The notes under the pieces were generated by a model. The model ran no database searches. It had not been told where the DNA came from and was given only the letters and a program-made list of their open reading frames with translations. The translations under genes and the position numbers were made by a program. Shown here piece by piece: positions 8,612 to 17,947 of a stretch of DNA of 64,000 bases. Source of the stretch: Clostridium sp. UBA1056 (lineage in GTDB: Bacteria > Bacillota > Clostridia > Clostridiales > Clostridiaceae). The stretch spans positions 49,313 to 113,312 of the forward strand of contig DCDL01000001.1 of assembly GCA_002316385.1 (NCBI GenBank), in the 5' to 3' direction. Within the stretch, counting starts at the first letter, position 1, and the number at the start of each line of letters is the position of its first letter.

Positions 8612-10393
8612 TTAACTTATTTCTCCCTTATGCTGTTCTTCCTTATTATTTAAATATTGTATAAATAAATCTACAAGTATTGGATCAAATTGTGTCCCAG
8701 AGCATCTCTTTAATTCTTTAATAGCATCCTCCTTACTCATAGCCTTTTTATATACTCTATCATGGGTCATAACATCATAGGAATCAGCAATAGTAATAAT
8801 TCTTGCCATTAGCGGAATTTCTTCTCCTGCAATACCTAATGGATATCCACTACCGTCCCACTTTTCATGGTGGGTTAAAACACATTTGGCTACATTGATT
8901 ATTTCATTAGAAGCATTGATGATTCTAAAGCCCTTCTCCGCATGAGTTTTCATTATCTCAAATTCATTTGCTGTCAGCGGCCCTGGCTTTAAAAGTATAT
9001 CTTCTTCAATAGCAATTTTCCCAATGTCATGAAGTCTAGCTATTAGCATTAGCTCATCCATTTGAGAACTCTTAAATCCATATCTCTTTCCTATTTCCAA
9101 TGCATAAGACTCCACTCTTTCAGTATGCTCCTCAGTCTCCATATTCTTAGCTTCCAAACTCTTTTTTAAGGAGTTCATCATGGAGCTTCTAACACTATTA
9201 TGCTCTAAAAGCTTTTGTCTATATACTCTATCCTCTACTTCTTTAATACACTTATAAACATCTTCTTCAACTGAGTATTTAGCCATACTTCCAAGAGCAA
9301 TACTAAGTTCAATGTATCTATATTCATCCTTCTTACATTCGCTTCTTATTGTTTCTACCATTCTTTCACAACAACAGTCATTACAGTTAGGTAGGAGTAT
9401 CATAAATTCATCTCCACCCCATCTAAAGACAAACCCTTTATCATCACAAGCTTTATTAAGTACACTAGCTATACTTTTCAGTAGCTTATCTCCCTCTAGA
9501 TGTCCAAAAGAATCATTAACTAACTTTAACCCATTTACATCTCCCATAATTATACCTAAAGGAAGATGCTCTTCTTTATTTAATTCCTTTATCTTCTCTT
9601 CAAAATAAGTTCTATTATATGTTCCTGTTAAAGTATCATTATAACTTAAATATCTAAGTCTCTCCTCTAACTTCTTTTGATTAGTTATATTTCTAGCTAG
9701 TCCAACAATTCCCCATACTTCACCTTTCTCATTTATTACAGGTGCTTTAAAGCTTTCTTCTATAACTCTATTGCCATTGTCATCTAAAGTTACCCCTTCA
9801 ATATATTTTTCTTCTTTGCTATCCATTATTTCTTTATCTATTTTAATAAAATTCTCTGCAATTTCTTTATCTGGATAAATCTCTAAATCAGTTTTTCCAA
9901 TTACATTTTCTACTCCAAATCGTTTGTAATAATCATTAAAATTTTTGTTGCAACCAATAAATCTTGAATTCTTATCCTTATAAAATATTACTTCTGGTAA
10001 TGAGTCTATGATAGTTTTAAGAATATTTTTTTGGTTTTCTAGTTGAAGTTCTCTTCTTTTTTTTTCTTCAACATTTACAATAACTCCACCTATAGCAGCA
10101 GTTCCACCATTTTCGTCCTTAATCGGAAATATATGTACTTCTTCTGATTTATTTCTAGTAAACTCTTCATAGATACATACTTCTAATTTATCTAAACAAT
10201 CTTTTACTCTTTTATTACATACACTTGCAACTTTATCTGGAAATATTTCTTCACAGGTCTTACCTTTTACTTCTTCGAGGTTTACATTATAATTTTTTTC
10301 ACAAGCCTTATTAATAAATATAATCTTTTTATCTCTATCTACAATCCATGCAGACCATGGCATACTCTGTAAGTACAATTCAGCTAACTCCAT
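8612..10393 (-). CDS. PAS-PAS-GGDEF-HD-GYP cyclic-di-GMP signalling protein
   Basis: 593 residues from the ATG at 10391-10393 (RBS GTGGGGG). Two PAS domains (about 5-115 and 125-245) precede a GGDEF domain with an intact active site (RWGGDEF) and an HD-GYP domain (HDIGK, then HHEKWDGSGYP). It therefore carries both a diguanylate cyclase and a cyclic-di-GMP phosphodiesterase module, with no membrane helix, so it should sense a cytoplasmic signal. Which activity dominates cannot be read from sequence. It is a single gene flanked by a strong terminator and an AT-rich spacer. In clostridia, cyclic-di-GMP controls the switch between motility and surface attachment. Confidence 0.93.
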   Translation of the reverse strand: MELAELYLQSMPWSAWIVDRDKKIIFINKACEKNYNVNLEEVKGKTCEEIFPDKVASVCNKRVKDCLDKLEVCIYEEFTRNKSEEVHIFPIKDENGGTAAIGGVIVNVEEKKRRELQLENQKNILKTIIDSLPEVIFYKDKNSRFIGCNKNFNDYYKRFGVENVIGKTDLEIYPDKEIAENFIKIDKEIMDSKEEKYIEGVTLDDNGNRVIEESFKAPVINEKGEVWGIVGLARNITNQKKLEERLRYLSYNDTLTGTYNRTYFEEKIKELNKEEHLPLGIIMGDVNGLKLVNDSFGHLEGDKLLKSIASVLNKACDDKGFVFRWGGDEFMILLPNCNDCCCERMVETIRSECKKDEYRYIELSIALGSMAKYSVEEDVYKCIKEVEDRVYRQKLLEHNSVRSSMMNSLKKSLEAKNMETEEHTERVESYALEIGKRYGFKSSQMDELMLIARLHDIGKIAIEEDILLKPGPLTANEFEIMKTHAEKGFRIINASNEIINVAKCVLTHHEKWDGSGYPLGIAGEEIPLMARIITIADSYDVMTHDRVYKKAMSKEDAIKELKRCSGTQFDPILVDLFIQYLNNKEEQHKGEIS

Positions 10394-10718
10394 CTTTTTC
10401 CCCCACAATTCATAATCACTTTATTTTATCACCTTTATTTATATAATAGCTACCTTTTTCTTACTATATTATGTATTTTACCTTAATTCTCTCCCCTATA
10501 TGTAATATTTAACTTATATATTGTATAACATAAACTCCTTAATTTCTTAATATTTCTTTATTTATAACTATAATATTATTCTATACTTTATATTTTTATG
10601 TAATTATTTAGTATTTGTAAATTTAAAAATATTAAATGGACTACATGAATAATTCTTAAGTCTTAATTGTTAAAACTTATCATCCTTCACATAGTCCTAT
10701 ATATTGAATTAGCTTAAA
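10394..10718. other. AT-rich spacer
   Basis: No coding frame. It holds the promoter region of the GGDEF/HD-GYP gene and, at 10636-10698, a loose inverted repeat (GGACTA/TAGTCC) just after the next gene that may be its terminator. Confidence 0.5.
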
Positions 10719-11054
10719 TCATAATCTTCTGCCTCTTCTTATTAATTCTCTTTGTAGCCTAAGTTCAAACCTAGAATCATTAGCTATATAATAGCTTAAA
10801 ATATCACTTATAGTTTCTCCATCTAATCCGTTAATTCCACCTCTTCTATCTATTTCATCCTCTATTATATCTAGAATGCTTTCTTCCATAATTTCATTTA
10901 TTAATTCCTCTCTATCTCTTCTTTCTTCCTTCAGTCTTTCTCTTCTCTCTTCCTCTTGATAAGCTTTTACCCTTTCTTCTCTTGTCATATACTTATTAAT
11001 TCGTTCTTTTCTTTTTTTCTTATTTCCACTAAAAAGCCATCCCTTATTGCTCAT
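10719..11054 (-). CDS. Highly charged hypothetical protein
   Basis: 111 residues from the ATG at 11054, chosen for its GGAGG site; longer in-frame starts lack one. The protein is dominated by Arg and Glu, with a basic N-terminus (NKKKRKERINKY), a long Glu/Arg helix (about 25-60) and an Arg-rich end (RLQRELIRRGRRL). No membrane segment or known domain. A nucleic-acid or ribosome-binding role is possible but unsupported. It follows the PHP gene with an 80 bp gap. Confidence 0.6.
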   Translation of the reverse strand: MSNKGWLFSGNKKKRKERINKYMTREERVKAYQEEERRERLKEERRDREELINEIMEESILDIIEDEIDRRGGINGLDGETISDILSYYIANDSRFELRLQRELIRRGRRL

Positions 11055-11134
11055 ATATCTGCCTCCATAAAGTTTATATGATGTATTTAATATTCTACAT
11101 TCAAAACTAGATTTTAAATGATGCAAAAATTATT

Positions 11135-11911
11135 CTATATAGTAAATTCCATATCTTTATCATAATCTGTTCTAGCAATTAAATATCTCTTTAAAATTTT
11201 AGAACTATATACTCTAAAATCTAAGGAAGGTTGCACCTTTATAGAATAGTTTGCACTAACTATGGCACCTCTGAGTTCTTCTACGGTATGGCATGAGCTA
11301 TTCAGTTCAGTATATATTCCTCCCAATTGTAATGGTGTGTGGCTGTCACTACCTGTAATTACATTTATCCCTATTCTACTAGATAATTCAAGCAACTCTC
11401 TTTTTGCTTCTTCACCTTTTTTAAAGATATCTTTGGCATTTAAATCTAGGGCATCTAATCTCTTTAATAGTTCTTCCGGATGATTACATAATTTATGGCC
11501 ACTTCTAAAGGGATGTGCACCTATTTTTAAACATCCATACTCATCAGCTAAGTCTAATAAACCCTTAAATTCTATTAAATTTTCTCTATCCATATGAGGC
11601 TTTAACTTTTCATGAATTTCTAATATAGCTTCTCTGTTTCCTACTAAAACAACATGTCCCTTATCCTTTATACTTACTTCCATAGCTGGAAAAATAGAAA
11701 CTTCTTTGACTAAATACCTATCTCCTTCATATTTATAATTCTCCTGAAGATATTTATATATCTCTTTGAAATTTATAGCATTAAAATGTTCACACATAAC
11801 TATTCCATGTAAATTACTTACCCTTGCATATTCAATTTCTTCAATAAAAAATCTCTCATTAAAATCTTTTCTCTTACTCAGCAGTCCATGGACATGAAAG
11901 TCTATGTTCAT
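11135..11911 (-). CDS. PHP-domain metal-dependent phosphoesterase
   Basis: 258 residues of the PHP superfamily. Metal ligands are seen in order: DFHVH at the N-terminus, CEHFN (about 40), AMEVS (about 76), GAHPFRSGH (about 130) and GSDSH (about 187). PHP enzymes hydrolyse phosphoesters such as nucleotides or histidinol phosphate in the cytoplasm using two or three metal ions. The substrate is unknown. The start is supported by AAGGAGAAA. It may be co-transcribed with the charged protein downstream. Confidence 0.88.
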   Translation of the reverse strand: MNIDFHVHGLLSKRKDFNERFFIEEIEYARVSNLHGIVMCEHFNAINFKEIYKYLQENYKYEGDRYLVKEVSIFPAMEVSIKDKGHVVLVGNREAILEIHEKLKPHMDRENLIEFKGLLDLADEYGCLKIGAHPFRSGHKLCNHPEELLKRLDALDLNAKDIFKKGEEAKRELLELSSRIGINVITGSDSHTPLQLGGIYTELNSSCHTVEELRGAIVSANYSIKVQPSLDFRVYSSKILKRYLIARTDYDKDMEFTI

Positions 11912-12353
11912 ACTAATTTCTCCTTACAAAATTACTCATAAAATCTCCATAATATAGAGATAAATTCTATCTCTTATTATTATATAGAAATTTAACTAGT
12001 AAGTTACCAATTGCTAACTACTTCTTCTAATTCTTCTGTACTCCTTCTAGTATCTTCGCTTATCTTTTCATAGTTACCTTTTACTTTAACCATCTAAACT
12101 CATGGGCAACATTATCTAATAACGAAGAAGCTATGGCATTATTTAATAAATACGTGAATAATTCTATTTTATAAGAAATAAACTAATCATAAAAAGCACC
12201 TTCTTAGGAGTTAAGAAGTTGCTTTTCTACATATCCATTCTAATTATTAAAATTTCTGATAATCATACCTTGTGATTTAGTCATATGGAGACTTTTATAG
12301 AAATCTACCCATTTTTCATCACAAAGTAAATCAATCATATATAAATGTTCTAT
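11912..12353. other. Gene-poor spacer with a short possible coding remnant
   Basis: Contains the bidirectional terminator at 12191 and a 29-codon minus-strand frame near 12007-12093 (reading NYEKISEDTRRSTEELEEVV) that looks coding but has no RBS and matches nothing I know. Otherwise nothing is visible. Confidence 0.4.
12191..12226. terminator. Bidirectional stem-loop
   Basis: AAAAGCACCTTCTTA and TTAAGAAGTTGCTTTT pair with one mismatch around a short loop, with A- and T-runs at the two ends. It lies 130 bp beyond the alpha/beta hydrolase stop on the minus strand. Confidence 0.65.
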
Positions 12354-13184
12354 TTAATTCTTCACAAATTCCTCTATAACTGATTTAGCTTCCTCTTGAT
12401 TTTCCATATATAGCATATGCTTTCCCGAAAGAACCTTAGTCTTCATATTAGGAAATCTAAAATTTTCATGATGATTTGGTCCCACTGCATAATCTTCATC
12501 TCCAGCTATTACAAGGACTGGAACAGTTATTTCTTTAGTAATATCAAAATAACTATTAAAGTACTCTTTATTATTGAAGGCTTGATTTGACATAGTTCCA
12601 TTGAAACTATCTATTGTGTTACTTACTTCTCCTAATTTTATAAAGTTGTTATATTCTCTATATTGAAGCTTATAAAATATTTGTTTTTCAAGAAGTATAG
12701 TAACTATCTGCTGCCACCTTTTCATATCTGATTTATCATCTACAGACTTTAACTCTTCATCTGATAATAATTTTTCTCCATAATATATTTGCTCTTTAAA
12801 AGATTCTCCTATGCTAAGACTAGAATTTAATAAGATAAGTTTGTCCACAAATTTTTCATACTTGTGAACATAATTTGTAGCAATGATGCCTCCAAAAGAA
12901 TGTGCCATTACTATCCATTTTGATATTCCTAATTTTATTCTGATTTCTTCCATATCCTCTACCAATCTGCTAATAGAATAATCAGTTTCTTCATCACCTT
13001 CTGATCTAGCACTTCCTCTTTGGTCAAAGTATACAATGCTCATAAAATCTTCTAAAGTATTTCCACCTAACACTTCGAAATCAAGGCTTCCTTCTCCTGG
13101 TCCCCCATGAACAAATATACATGGAACCCCATGTCCCGACTGCTTTATATATAAATTAACCTTATCATTCATCTCTAGATACAT
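12354..13184 (-). CDS. Alpha/beta hydrolase (prolyl aminopeptidase-like)
   Basis: 276 residues from the ATG at 13184, which has GGGGGA eight bases upstream; an in-frame ATG at 13199 overlaps that site. The oxyanion loop HGGPGEG and strand YFDQRGSARS are typical of prolyl aminopeptidase-like hydrolases. The nucleophile elbow is AHSFGG, the acid is in AGDEDYAVGP and the His is in SGKHMLY. It is the third gene of an operon after the MerR-methyltransferase fusion and the HD hydrolase (32 bp gap). True peptidase activity is not certain. Confidence 0.88.
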   Translation of the reverse strand: MYLEMNDKVNLYIKQSGHGVPCIFVHGGPGEGSLDFEVLGGNTLEDFMSIVYFDQRGSARSEGDEETDYSISRLVEDMEEIRIKLGISKWIVMAHSFGGIIATNYVHKYEKFVDKLILLNSSLSIGESFKEQIYYGEKLLSDEELKSVDDKSDMKRWQQIVTILLEKQIFYKLQYREYNNFIKLGEVSNTIDSFNGTMSNQAFNNKEYFNSYFDITKEITVPVLVIAGDEDYAVGPNHHENFRFPNMKTKVLSGKHMLYMENQEEAKSVIEEFVKN

Positions 13185-13216
13185 TTCATATTCCCCCATT
13201 AATTATTTACCCTAAA

Positions 13217-13843
13217 CTATATCTCAAAGGTATTTTCCACTACTCCAGGCAATATGCTATAAATTGATTTCCCAATCTTATCTTCAAAATACTTTTGAAT
13301 ACCTAAGGTTGATTGCCACCTTGGCACTGAATATTCATTTACTCCACCTCTTAAAGCCATATCCACGATTCTTTTCTCCATTAAACAGAATCCACTTGGC
13401 AGGGATATATAATCACATAGTTTTATTAATTTATCATAATCTGTATCCTCTTCTTTTGATAAATATTCTATTACAAAGTCATGCTCTTCCTCAGTTCCAT
13501 TCCAATTACCTACAGTTACTACTTGATTGTTGTATTTGAAAGCTGTATGACTTAAGCAAATCCTTCCTACTGCTTCATATCCCTTACTAACTATATATTT
13601 ATATCCATCTAGACCATGCCTCATTCCATATCTGCCTTCTCTTCTACCTATGTCATGTAATAGACCGAATACATATGCTAGTTCTGGATTTAAATCACAA
13701 GTTTCCTGTGCAATTAATCTTGCTCCTTCAGCTACATATCTTGAATGCTGTACCCATGGACCTGGATTAAGCATTTCTGCTTCTCTTAAAATTAATTCAG
13801 CCTCTTCTATAGTCGGTACTCCTTCTTTATTGTAATTTCTCAT
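13217..13843 (-). CDS. HD-domain phosphohydrolase (paralog of 30063-30671)
   Basis: 208 residues. The HD metal motif is GLLHDIGRR (about 85-93), with upstream His in VQHSRYVAEGA and downstream His in RHGLDGYKY and LSHTAF, giving the full set of HD metal ligands. The C-terminal part (PSGFCLMEKRIVDMALRGG, then LPGVVENTFEI) is shared almost motif for motif with the second HD gene at 30063. HD proteins hydrolyse phosphate esters, often nucleotides. It lies 21 bp after the MerR-methyltransferase gene in the same operon. Substrate is unknown. Confidence 0.87.
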   Translation of the reverse strand: MRNYNKEGVPTIEEAELILREAEMLNPGPWVQHSRYVAEGARLIAQETCDLNPELAYVFGLLHDIGRREGRYGMRHGLDGYKYIVSKGYEAVGRICLSHTAFKYNNQVVTVGNWNGTEEEHDFVIEYLSKEEDTDYDKLIKLCDYISLPSGFCLMEKRIVDMALRGGVNEYSVPRWQSTLGIQKYFEDKIGKSIYSILPGVVENTFEI

Positions 13844-13864
13844 ATTACATACTTCCCTTCAGTT

Positions 13865-15025
13865 TTATTTTCTTGCTTCTAAAATACCAGCCTTTGTAGT
13901 TATTGAAATATTCCTATTTTTCTCAATATAATTCTCTATATGCTTTTCCAATTTACTTCTCTTATCTCCTACAAGAATAGAACTTCCTTTTATTGTAGAT
14001 GCCTTATATGAAACCACTGGTTCAGCAGTATCTACTATGATCTTACCTTCTAAAGTCTTAACATTAACATTACTAAAATACTTTTTAAGCAAAGTTTGTC
14101 CTTTTTCTAAATCAAATCTTTCACACATACCATTATCATGTAGTTCAAGTTTAGAATCAAAATTTTTCATAAGCGCATTTAACTCAGTCATAGCTTCACA
14201 GGAGTTAGTTGTTACATAAAATATTCCACCTTTAACAAGTACTCTTTTTATTTCTGCTATAGCCTTTTCTATATCTGGTATAAGATATAGCATGTGCCTT
14301 GCAATAACTACATCGAAGCTTTCATCTTTATATGGAATGTCTTGTGCATCAATCTCTTCATATAAAAAATTATGCTCTATACTATTTAATCTATTTTTAG
14401 TACTAAGTAACATTCCCTTTGACAAATCTGATAAAGTAATTTTCCAATTGTCATTTATATTGCTATTATTCTTATACCATAAGTCGCCTGTTCCACAGCC
14501 TAATTCCAATATTCTTGCATTTTTAGGAAACTTCATTTGATTAAAACACCAATTAGTCCAATCAGTTTTATTGATATTATAACTATGCAGTTTTCCTCTC
14601 AAATTTAAAATTTCATCCGTTTCATATTGATCTCTTACCCTATTTTCCATATTAGTTATCTTGATGATATCAATGAGTTTATCAACTTCTAAAAATCCAC
14701 TTTTATTTATTTGACTTTCCGCCTTATTAAAAACAGTCATAACTGATTCAATATGTCTTTTCTTTTCCTCTAATGATTCTTTTTGAATTGCAATCATATC
14801 CTCTAGGTTTTCTCTCTTATTATATAAAACCTGATTTATTTCTTTTAGTGACAGGCCAATAAACTTCAAAGTAGTAATTTGTTGAAGTTTTAAAAAATCA
14901 TTCTCACAATAAATTCTATATCCAGATTCAGTTTTTTGTTTTGGTTTCAATAGGCCTATCTTATCATAATGAAGTAATGTCTTTACAGTTACTCCTGCTC
15001 TTTCAGCAAACTCACTTATTTTCAA
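13865..15025 (-). CDS. MerR-type regulator fused to a SAM-dependent methyltransferase
   Basis: 386 residues, starting at TTG (RBS GGGAGGT six bases upstream). Residues 1-70 form a MerR winged helix (ISEFAERAGVTVKTLLHYD, then a GYRIYCEND wing). A coiled-coil linker (about 75-110) follows, where MerR proteins normally dimerise. From about 165 on it is a class I methyltransferase: ILELGCGTGDL is the SAM-binding motif I, DAQDIPYKDESFDVVIARH covers motifs II-III, and AIAEIKRVLVKGG is motif IV-V. MerR proteins usually carry a ligand-binding domain at this place. The methyltransferase may act as the sensor or modify the inducer. It heads a three-gene operon with an HD hydrolase and an alpha/beta hydrolase. 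Confidence 0.9.
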   Translation of the reverse strand: MKISEFAERAGVTVKTLLHYDKIGLLKPKQKTESGYRIYCENDFLKLQQITTLKFIGLSLKEINQVLYNKRENLEDMIAIQKESLEEKKRHIESVMTVFNKAESQINKSGFLEVDKLIDIIKITNMENRVRDQYETDEILNLRGKLHSYNINKTDWTNWCFNQMKFPKNARILELGCGTGDLWYKNNSNINDNWKITLSDLSKGMLLSTKNRLNSIEHNFLYEEIDAQDIPYKDESFDVVIARHMLYLIPDIEKAIAEIKRVLVKGGIFYVTTNSCEAMTELNALMKNFDSKLELHDNGMCERFDLEKGQTLLKKYFSNVNVKTLEGKIIVDTAEPVVSYKASTIKGSSILVGDKRSKLEKHIENYIEKNRNISITTKAGILEARK

Positions 15026-15104
15026 GATACTACCTCCCTTTGGAGTTATTATAAACTCAGCCCTTAAGGTAGAGTCAATATTAATTCATGATTAAATTCT
15101 TATA

Positions 15105-15392
15105 TTATAATCTCTCACTTAATCTATCAACATACTCTTTAGCTTATTTTAAACCAAGACCAGTAGCTATTCTGTATCTTTTAACAGCTCTAACTTTCTT
15201 TCCTTGTGAAATAAGCTCTCTTAATTCTTCATCTATATTTTCTGCTTCTGGATTTTGTACTCCTATATGTTTCTCAATTCTATATAAGCTTGCATTAATG
15301 CGTGCAATATCTTTCTGTAGTTGACTAACAATGGAAAATACAATCCCTAACATTGCACACCCCACAATTATCCATATTGTTTTATCATCCAT
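15105..15392 (-). pseudogene. Membrane-anchored L7/L12-C-terminal-like small protein, premature stop
   Basis: The ATG at 15392 opens one membrane helix (about 5-24), a coiled-coil linker, then a segment resembling the C-terminal domain of ribosomal protein L7/L12 (KKVRAVKRYRIATGLGLK). A TAA at 15144-15146 follows, exactly where relatives have Glu in GLGLKEAK. The same frame continues AKEYVDRLSERL to a second TAA at 15105. GAA to TAA is the simplest change. The intact protein would have 95 residues; the truncated one lacks the last helix of the domain. Family function is unknown. Confidence 0.75.
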
Positions 15393-15519
15393 ATATTTTT
15401 TCTCCTTAATGTTTAATAATTATTTTTTTAGTTAGTTTATATATTAGTTTTTATCTTTGCATAGTCTTTGAATAAAAATTTATCTATCAAATTTAATCTT
15501 TAAAAAATCTTATTTTATA

Positions 15520-16041
15520 CTATTTATTTTTCTCTATAGCATACACATAGTGAGGCATCTCAATATTATAATAGTGCTTTACAAATTCCCCTTCCTTGGT
15601 CATACCTACTCTCTTAGCAACCTGTTGCGATGAATAGTTGTTGTCTCTAATTATACTTATAACTCTATCTCTATCAAGATAATTAAAGGCATAATTTCTG
15701 CAAGCTATTGCAGCTTCCGTGGCATATCCTCTATGCCAATACTTTTTCTTAAGTAAATATCCTATTTCTAGTTCTTCTTTACCTTCTACACATTGAATTG
15801 TAAGACCTGCCTGTCCCACAAAACACTGAGTTTCCTTATCTATAACTGCCCAAAGTCCAAATCCAAATTGTTTATATCTATGGAACTGCTTGTTTAACCA
15901 CTCTTCAACCTCATCATTATAAAACCCATGCTCATAAGCATACATAGTTTCAGTATCCTGTAAAATTTCACAAAGATCTTTATAATCTTCTTCAGTCATT
16001 TCTCTTAAATAAATTCTTTTAGTTTCTAAAATCTTTTTCAT
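15520..16041 (-). CDS. GNAT-family N-acetyltransferase (RimJ/RimL type)
   Basis: 173 residues. It starts with the RimJ-like ETKRIYLREMTEEDYKDLC, has the acetyl-CoA segment KKYWHRGYATEAAIACRNYAF (about 108-128) and the SSQQVAKRVGMTKEGEF signature. RBS GTAGGAGAA is clear. Acceptor unknown; relatives acetylate N-termini of ribosomal proteins or small amines. It is not in an operon. Confidence 0.88.
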   Translation of the reverse strand: MKKILETKRIYLREMTEEDYKDLCEILQDTETMYAYEHGFYNDEVEEWLNKQFHRYKQFGFGLWAVIDKETQCFVGQAGLTIQCVEGKEELEIGYLLKKKYWHRGYATEAAIACRNYAFNYLDRDRVISIIRDNNYSSQQVAKRVGMTKEGEFVKHYYNIEMPHYVYAIEKNK

Positions 16042-16304
16042 ATATTTTCTCCTACATGTTACTAATATATATAGATGATAATAACTTTATTGTATTATAT
16101 GTTGTATCAGCATCCTGTTTAATTCATCATATACAACATCTATTCGAATACGTTTGGCATTCTTATATTTAAATATTTTCTCTATCTTAAGAACTCAAAA
16201 ACAATATAAGCTATGAGGCCCACAAATCCATGCTAAAAAGTATCCAAATATTTATAAAATTCTTGGAGAACATACCTAATGCAAGTGTCTAATTAGTTTC
16301 TTCA

Positions 16305-17105
16305 TTAATTTTCAATATCCCTTATTACAGTATTAATAATAGTTTTTCTTTTATCTCCACTTATATTATGATATATATCTTCTTCCTTATAATCAGGTAC
16401 TATAAAACTGCTATTAATATTCATTAGCTTAGCTAAGTGTATATTAAAATCATAATGACTTACTGGTTTCTCTCCAGCTATATTCACTATCCCAGTAAAA
16501 TCACTATATGCAAGTTCAATTATGGCATTAGCTAGATCTTCTACATTAACAAAGCTAGCATACATGTTTGCTGTTCTTGAATATATTTCACATCTTTGGT
16601 AGATTTCAAGTAATTCCTTCATTCTAGAATCCATTTCACCATCATAGTCATAACCATATATACTCCCTGGTCTTACAATTACATAATTAGAATGATTTTT
16701 AACTATTTCTTCACCTTCAATTTTACCGTTAACATACTTTGAAAAATATTCATCAGGCATACGTTTATGAGGAATTACATCTTCAGTTTGATTCTTTCCT
16801 TTTCCAATTGTAGTAGAAACATAAATTAACCTTACATCTTTAGAAATACTACTAACTATCTCATTTATACCTACTTGTGATAAATATATTTCATTTTCTA
16901 CATCATAAATGCTACAAATAGTTATATCTGGTTTAAATGAAAGCAACTTCTTTATGTCTAATTTATTCAATACATTGATTTGTGAAAGCTCCTGATTACC
17001 TGAGCTATAGCAAGTTCCATAAATATCATCATTGCTTGATTCCTTAAGTTTCTTATATATTGTATTTCCTAAATATCCGCTTGCACCTATAATTAATATC
17101 TTCAT
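16305..17105 (-). CDS. NAD(P)-dependent sugar-nucleotide reductase-like protein (SDR, RmlD-like)
   Basis: 266 residues of the extended SDR family. The nucleotide-binding motif is LIIGASGYLGNTIYKKL at the N-terminus, and the strand RPGSIYGYDYDGEMDS matches the RmlD-like dTDP-dehydrorhamnose reductase group. A clear YxxxK is not obvious; the nearest is YFSKYVNGK at about 143. It may reduce or epimerise a nucleotide sugar or simply bind NAD. No other rhamnose genes are nearby, so no gene symbol is given. Confidence 0.75.
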   Translation of the reverse strand: MKILIIGASGYLGNTIYKKLKESSNDDIYGTCYSSGNQELSQINVLNKLDIKKLLSFKPDITICSIYDVENEIYLSQVGINEIVSSISKDVRLIYVSTTIGKGKNQTEDVIPHKRMPDEYFSKYVNGKIEGEEIVKNHSNYVIVRPGSIYGYDYDGEMDSRMKELLEIYQRCEIYSRTANMYASFVNVEDLANAIIELAYSDFTGIVNIAGEKPVSHYDFNIHLAKLMNINSSFIVPDYKEEDIYHNISGDKRKTIINTVIRDIEN

Positions 17106-17252
17106 AATTATATTCCTTCCTTAAAATACATAGTAAATACCTTTTATTTATTACACATCTGATTTGTTTTTAGCTTTCTTTTGAAAGAAATGGTTTTCAA
17201 AGTTTTGTTAACATTATTTTATATATATCATTTGCTTTATATTTAACAAGTC

Positions 17253-17870
17253 TTAAAACCCACATTCTTCATCTACTATAAATAACTTCATTCTATTTTT
17301 ATCTACTTGTCCTTCAATTATTGAAATAACGTTACAAACTCTTTCCTTTGATATACAATCTACACATTTATTTAGAGATACACATGGTGGATTATAGCCA
17401 GCCCTCTTTGCATTTAAAGGACATGCTACGTTCTTAACTCTTTCTATTCCTTCTTCAACATTTTCTACAATCTTATTTTTACCTACAACTACAATAACAT
17501 TATCTGGACCAAAGGTAATTGCTGCTACTCTATTCCCACTATGATCTACATTAATAATTCTTCCATCAAGGGTTACAGCATTGGAGCCAGTAATATACCA
17601 ATCGGTTATAAGAGCCTTCTTTTTCAATAGCTTACACTCCTCCTTAGTTTTTGCTAGCTCCTTATCATACACTATATTTCCTCTATCCATCAGTGATTCT
17701 ACTATATTCATTTTTTGAATAGTAGCTGAATGACCAATTCCAATGGTACATTCTTTATCTACAATTTTTAATATATGATTCTTAACTTCACTTAAATCTT
17801 CAAAATATTCAACCTCTATATTTCTCATCCTAAAATTTTCTTTTAACTTATTAACAATATTTATATCTAT
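17253..17870 (-). CDS. LUD-domain protein (lactate-utilisation type), start codon possibly changed to ATA
   Basis: LUD (DUF162) protein of about 191 residues if started at the ATG at 17828. The core has IGIGHSAT, NVDHSGNRVAAITFGP and the Cys motif CVSLNKCVDCISKERVC, as in the paralog at 63275. The ATG at 17828 has only a weak RBS. The frame stays open upstream for 14 codons (IDINIVNKLKENFR) that align with the N-terminal part of the paralog. A strong GGAGG lies 7 bases before an ATA at 17868-17870. So the original start was probably there and has become ATA. LUD proteins act in lactate oxidation complexes, but no lutA or lutB is near. Confidence 0.8.
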   Translation of the reverse strand: MDINIVNKLKENFRMRNIEVEYFEDLSEVKNHILKIVDKECTIGIGHSATIQKMNIVESLMDRGNIVYDKELAKTKEECKLLKKKALITDWYITGSNAVTLDGRIINVDHSGNRVAAITFGPDNVIVVVGKNKIVENVEEGIERVKNVACPLNAKRAGYNPPCVSLNKCVDCISKERVCNVISIIEGQVDKNRMKLFIVDEECGF

Positions 17871-17902
17871 GATTATACCTCCATAATAATTTTATATAGA
17901 AA

Positions 17903-17935
17903 ATACCGTATATTCCTTAATGAATAGTACGGTAT
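17903..17935. repeat. Hairpin repeat family A, copy 1
   Basis: Arms ATACCGTATATTC and TGAATAGTACGGTAT. Lies 13 bp after the stop of the histidine phosphatase gene on the minus strand. It is terminator-like. Confidence 0.8.
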
Positions 17936-17947
17936 GTATACAATTAA

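Noticed and set aside
9312..9608. Plus-strand open frame inside the GGDEF/HD-GYP gene
   Set aside because: Antisense shadow of a clearly conserved protein; no RBS and low-complexity Ser/Leu composition. The same applies to other antisense frames, for example 40626-41006 and 43121-43423.
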